6,882 nt of DNA from Pseudomonadota bacterium (lineage in GTDB: Bacteria > Pseudomonadota > Gammaproteobacteria > Steroidobacterales > Steroidobacteraceae): positions 1-6,882 of the forward strand of contig JAKCEJ010000163.1 in NCBI GenBank assembly GCA_021838065.1, read 5' to 3'. Each line of letters starts with the position of its first letter. Positions within the stretch are counted from its first letter, which is position 1. The position numbers were made by a program, and so were the translations under genes. The notes under the pieces are model-generated. The model made no database searches, was not told the DNA's origin, and saw only the letters and a list, made by a program, of their open reading frames with translations. Of the stretch, positions 5,150 to 6,882 are shown piece by piece.

Positions 5150-5587
5150 ATGAGCATTTGGTTCGCGGACCTCACGCCGGAGTCGCTCGGCCAACTCACC
5201 CGCGGCGGATTCGCCGAGCGCATCGGCATCCGCCTGACGGACATCGGCCCGGATTACCTGCGCGCGGCACTCGAGGTCACGCCCGAGGTCCATCAGCGCT
5301 ACGGCATCCTGCACGGCGGCGTGTCTGCCGCACTGGCCGAGACCGTCGGTAGCGTGGCGGCGAACCTGTGCGTCGATTCGGAGCGCTATGTGTGCCTGGG
5401 TCAGGAGCTCAACGCCAATCACCTGCGCCCGGTGAGCGGCGGCCGCGTCACCGCCACGGCCCGTCCCTTCCACATCGGGCATCGCAGTCAGGTGTGGGGC
5501 ATCGAAATCCGCGACGAGCGCGAGCGCCTCACGTGCATCGCGCGCCTGACCATGGCGGTGGTTGCGCGCGGCGCCTCGGCGAGCTGA
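5150..5587 (+). CDS. Hotdog-fold acyl-CoA thioesterase, YdiI/MenI-EntH (PaaI-like) family
   Basis: A 145-residue cytoplasmic thioesterase. The whole chain aligns closely with what I recall of E. coli YdiI (MenI): the HGG motif at 55-57 followed by AALAETVGSVAA (60-71), with E64 as the expected catalytic carboxylate, then LNANHLRP (87-94), PFHIGHRSQVWGIEI (106-120) and RLTCIARLT (126-134). YdiI hydrolyses 1,4-dihydroxy-2-naphthoyl-CoA in menaquinone synthesis, and its relative EntH proofreads aryl carrier protein. This organism carries ubiK and so makes ubiquinone, and no men genes are visible, so a general aryl- or acyl-CoA hydrolase role is the safer reading. I chose the ATG at 5150 because it gives the family N-terminus (MSIWFADLTPESLG); in-frame ATGs further upstream add sequence with no family resemblance. 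LptM follows after 7 bases, so the two are probably co-transcribed. Confidence 0.9.
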   Translation: MSIWFADLTPESLGQLTRGGFAERIGIRLTDIGPDYLRAALEVTPEVHQRYGILHGGVSAALAETVGSVAANLCVDSERYVCLGQELNANHLRPVSGGRVTATARPFHIGHRSQVWGIEIRDERERLTCIARLTMAVVARGASAS

Positions 5588-5594
5588 GCCCACC

Positions 5595-5807
5595 GTGAAC
5601 ACGCGCCTCGTCATCACCGCCGCCGCTGCGCTGTTGGGCTGCGCCGCCTGCGGCTTTAAGGGGCCGCTCTATCTGCCGCAGCAGAACGGCGCGGTGGTGA
5701 CTCACCCGCCCACCCAGACCGCAGTCACGGCGCCGGCCGCGAAGCCGGCCACAGCGCCGCAAAAGCCCGCGCAGAAGAAGGCGGGCGGCAGCGCCACGCC
5801 GCCCTAG
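5595..5807 (+). CDS. lptM: Small lipoprotein LptM (YifL family)
   Basis: A 70-residue outer-membrane lipoprotein. LptM in E. coli assists maturation of the LptD/LptE lipopolysaccharide translocon. The family signature CGFKGPLYLP is at 19-28, directly after a hydrophobic signal peptide (LVITAAAALLG). The rest is a Pro/Ala/Lys-rich unstructured tail, as is usual. There are two candidate lipidation cysteines: C19, which has the family position just before GxKGPLYLP, and C16, which is preceded by the better lipobox LLG. I chose GTG at 5595 because it leaves a normal short signal peptide and follows the thioesterase stop codon by 7 bases; the preceding GAG-rich bases give only a weak ribosome binding site, suggesting translational coupling. 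In many gammaproteobacteria this gene precedes lysA-dapF, which are not seen here. Confidence 0.85.
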   Translation: MNTRLVITAAAALLGCAACGFKGPLYLPQQNGAVVTHPPTQTAVTAPAAKPATAPQKPAQKKAGGSATPP

Positions 5808-5851
5808 GCGCATCGGTGCCGGCAGCCCCGGGGAGGCGCGCCGTCATTGGC

Positions 5852-5857
5852 TATACT
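5852..5857 (+). promoter_or_regulatory. Putative -10 element (TATACT) abutting the polA start
   Basis: TATACT is followed by only five bases (GGGGC) before the polA ATG at 5863, so a transcript from it would start at or right next to the A of ATG. The G run is too close to the ATG to be a good ribosome binding site. The -35 region (about 5829-5834) shows no clear match. Confidence 0.5.
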
Positions 5858-5862
5858 GGGGC

Positions 5863-6882
5863 ATGAGCGAATCCGCGGATCTGGCCCTCGTCGACGGCTC
5901 CTCCTATCTGTACCGGGCGTTTCACGCCCTGCCGCCGCTGACCAATTCGCGCGGCGAGCCGACCGGGACCCTGCTCGGCGTGCTGAACATGGTCGCCAAG
6001 CTCGTGAAGGAGCATGCGCCGCAGCGCATCGCCGTGGTGTTCGATGCGCCCGGCAGGACCTTCCGCGACGAGTTGTTCACCGCCTACAAGGCGCACCGGC
6101 CTTCGATGCCGCCGGAGCTGCGCGCGCAGATCGCGCCGCTGCTGGAGATCATCGCCGCGCAGGGGCTGCCGCTGCTGCGCATCGAGGGCGTCGAGGCCGA
6201 CGATGTCATCGGCACCCTGGCGCGGCATGCGGCGCGTGAAGGGCGCCGCGTGTTGATCTCGACCGGCGACAAGGACATGGCGCAGCTGGTCGATGGCGCG
6301 ATCACCCTGATCAACACGATGAGCAACACCGTGCTCGACCGCGCCGGCGTCAAGGCCAAGTTCGATGTCATGCCGGAGCAGATCATCGATTACCTTGCCC
6401 TCGCCGGGGACAGCTCGGACAACATTCCGGGCATCGAGAAGGTGGGACCGAAGACCGCCGCGAAGCTGCTCGGGCAGTACGGCTCGCTCGACAATCTCGT
6501 TGCGCACGCGGCCGAGGTGCCCGGCAAGGTCGGCGAGAATCTGCGTGCCGGGCTCGAGACGCTGGAGCTCTCGCGCAAGCTCGCCACCATCCGCACCGAC
6601 CTGGATCTGCCGCTCGCCCCGGACGCGCTTGTGCCCGCAGCGGCCGACGTCGCGAAGCTGCGTGAGCTGTACTCGCGCTATGAGCTGCGCTCGCTGCTGC
6701 GCCAGCTCGACTCCCCGGGCGAGGAGGCGCCGCCGGGCGTTGCCGCGCCGGCGGCCCCGGCGCAGCCCGGCGCCGCCGAGCCGGCGCCGAGCGTGCCGCG
6801 CCGCTACCGCACCGTGCTCACACGCGACGAGCTCGATCAGTGGCTCGAGAAGCTCAGCGCCGCGCAGCTGATCGCCTTCGAC
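5863..6882 (+). CDS. polA: DNA polymerase I, N-terminal part (cut by window end)
   Basis: The first 340 codons of a protein that is normally about 900-930 residues. DNA polymerase I removes RNA primers and fills gaps in Okazaki-fragment processing and repair. The 5'-3' exonuclease (flap nuclease) domain is complete: LVDGSSYLYRAFHALP at 9-24 with D11, FDAPGRTFRDELFTAYKAHR from 60 with D61, EGVEADDVIG with E111, D113 and D114, STGDKDMAQLV with D136 and D138, and AGDSSDNIPGIEKVGPKTA with D183 and D186. The last of these is the helix-hairpin-helix region. An Ala/Pro/Gly/Glu linker runs from about 284 to 311. The 3'-5' exonuclease domain begins at about 314; the final residues, LIAFD, end on D340, which should match the first catalytic Asp of that domain (D355 in E. 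coli). The exonuclease and polymerase active sites lie beyond the window. Confidence 0.97.
   Translation, partial: MSESADLALVDGSSYLYRAFHALPPLTNSRGEPTGTLLGVLNMVAKLVKEHAPQRIAVVFDAPGRTFRDELFTAYKAHRPSMPPELRAQIAPLLEIIAAQGLPLLRIEGVEADDVIGTLARHAAREGRRVLISTGDKDMAQLVDGAITLINTMSNTVLDRAGVKAKFDVMPEQIIDYLALAGDSSDNIPGIEKVGPKTAAKLLGQYGSLDNLVAHAAEVPGKVGENLRAGLETLELSRKLATIRTDLDLPLAPDALVPAAADVAKLRELYSRYELRSLLRQLDSPGEEAPPGVAAPAAPAQPGAAEPAPSVPRRYRTVLTRDELDQWLEKLSAAQLIAFD

Noticed and set aside
3841..5244. 467-codon minus-strand open frame across the dehydrogenase, maiA and the thioesterase start
   Set aside because: It is in a different frame from maiA and antisense to the dehydrogenase. The translation is Arg/Ala-rich without motifs, while the real genes in the same place carry clear family signatures.
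6712..6796. Ala/Pro/Gly-rich stretch in PolA as an inserted domain or repeat
   Set aside because: It lies at the normal junction between the 5' nuclease and the 3'-5' exonuclease domains, where a flexible linker is expected, and it is not periodic.

Overview
The window is very GC-rich chromosomal DNA with dense, ordinary-looking housekeeping genes. The presence of UbiK, LptM, DUF4124, a membrane-anchored cytochrome c5-like protein and DNA polymerase I points to a gammaproteobacterium, probably of the Xanthomonadales/Nevskiales type. The genus cannot be named from the sequence. I see no insertion sequence, phage gene, CRISPR array, tRNA or rRNA.

Layout. 1-266 has no supported gene; it holds small hairpins and a promoter for the next gene. 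267-824 (+) is a membrane-anchored c-type cytochrome. 939-1187 (-) is the ubiquinone-biosynthesis accessory factor UbiK, convergent with the cytochrome. 1188-1432 is a divergent regulatory region. 1433-2812 (+) is the ammonium channel AmtB, followed by a good stem-loop terminator. 2965-3426 (+) is a small exported DUF4124 protein. 3508-4395 (+) is a beta-hydroxyacid dehydrogenase, and 4401-5036 (-) is a zeta-class GST/maleylacetoacetate isomerase whose stop codon lies 5 bases from that of the dehydrogenase. 5150-5587 (+) is a YdiI/MenI-type hotdog thioesterase, followed 7 bases later by the small lipoprotein LptM (5595-5807). 5863-6882 (+) is the first 340 codons of polA, cut by the window edge exactly at the first catalytic Asp of the 3'-5' exonuclease domain.

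How it works together. The genes do not form one pathway. The clearest regulatory story is at amtB: a near-canonical sigma-54 promoter, almost identical to what I recall of E. coli glnAp2, sits downstream of a strong NtrC-type dyad and a weaker second dyad centred exactly 32 bp away. This predicts induction of ammonium uptake under nitrogen limitation. The P-II gene glnK, the usual partner directly upstream of amtB, is absent here, although AmtB keeps its conserved C-terminal tail. A second theme is that the thioesterase and polA genes have -10-like hexamers only 5-8 bases before their start codons, which suggests leaderless transcripts. I find no convincing wholly new system; the best items for follow-up are the amtB control region, the missing glnK, the leaderless promoters and the location of LptM.
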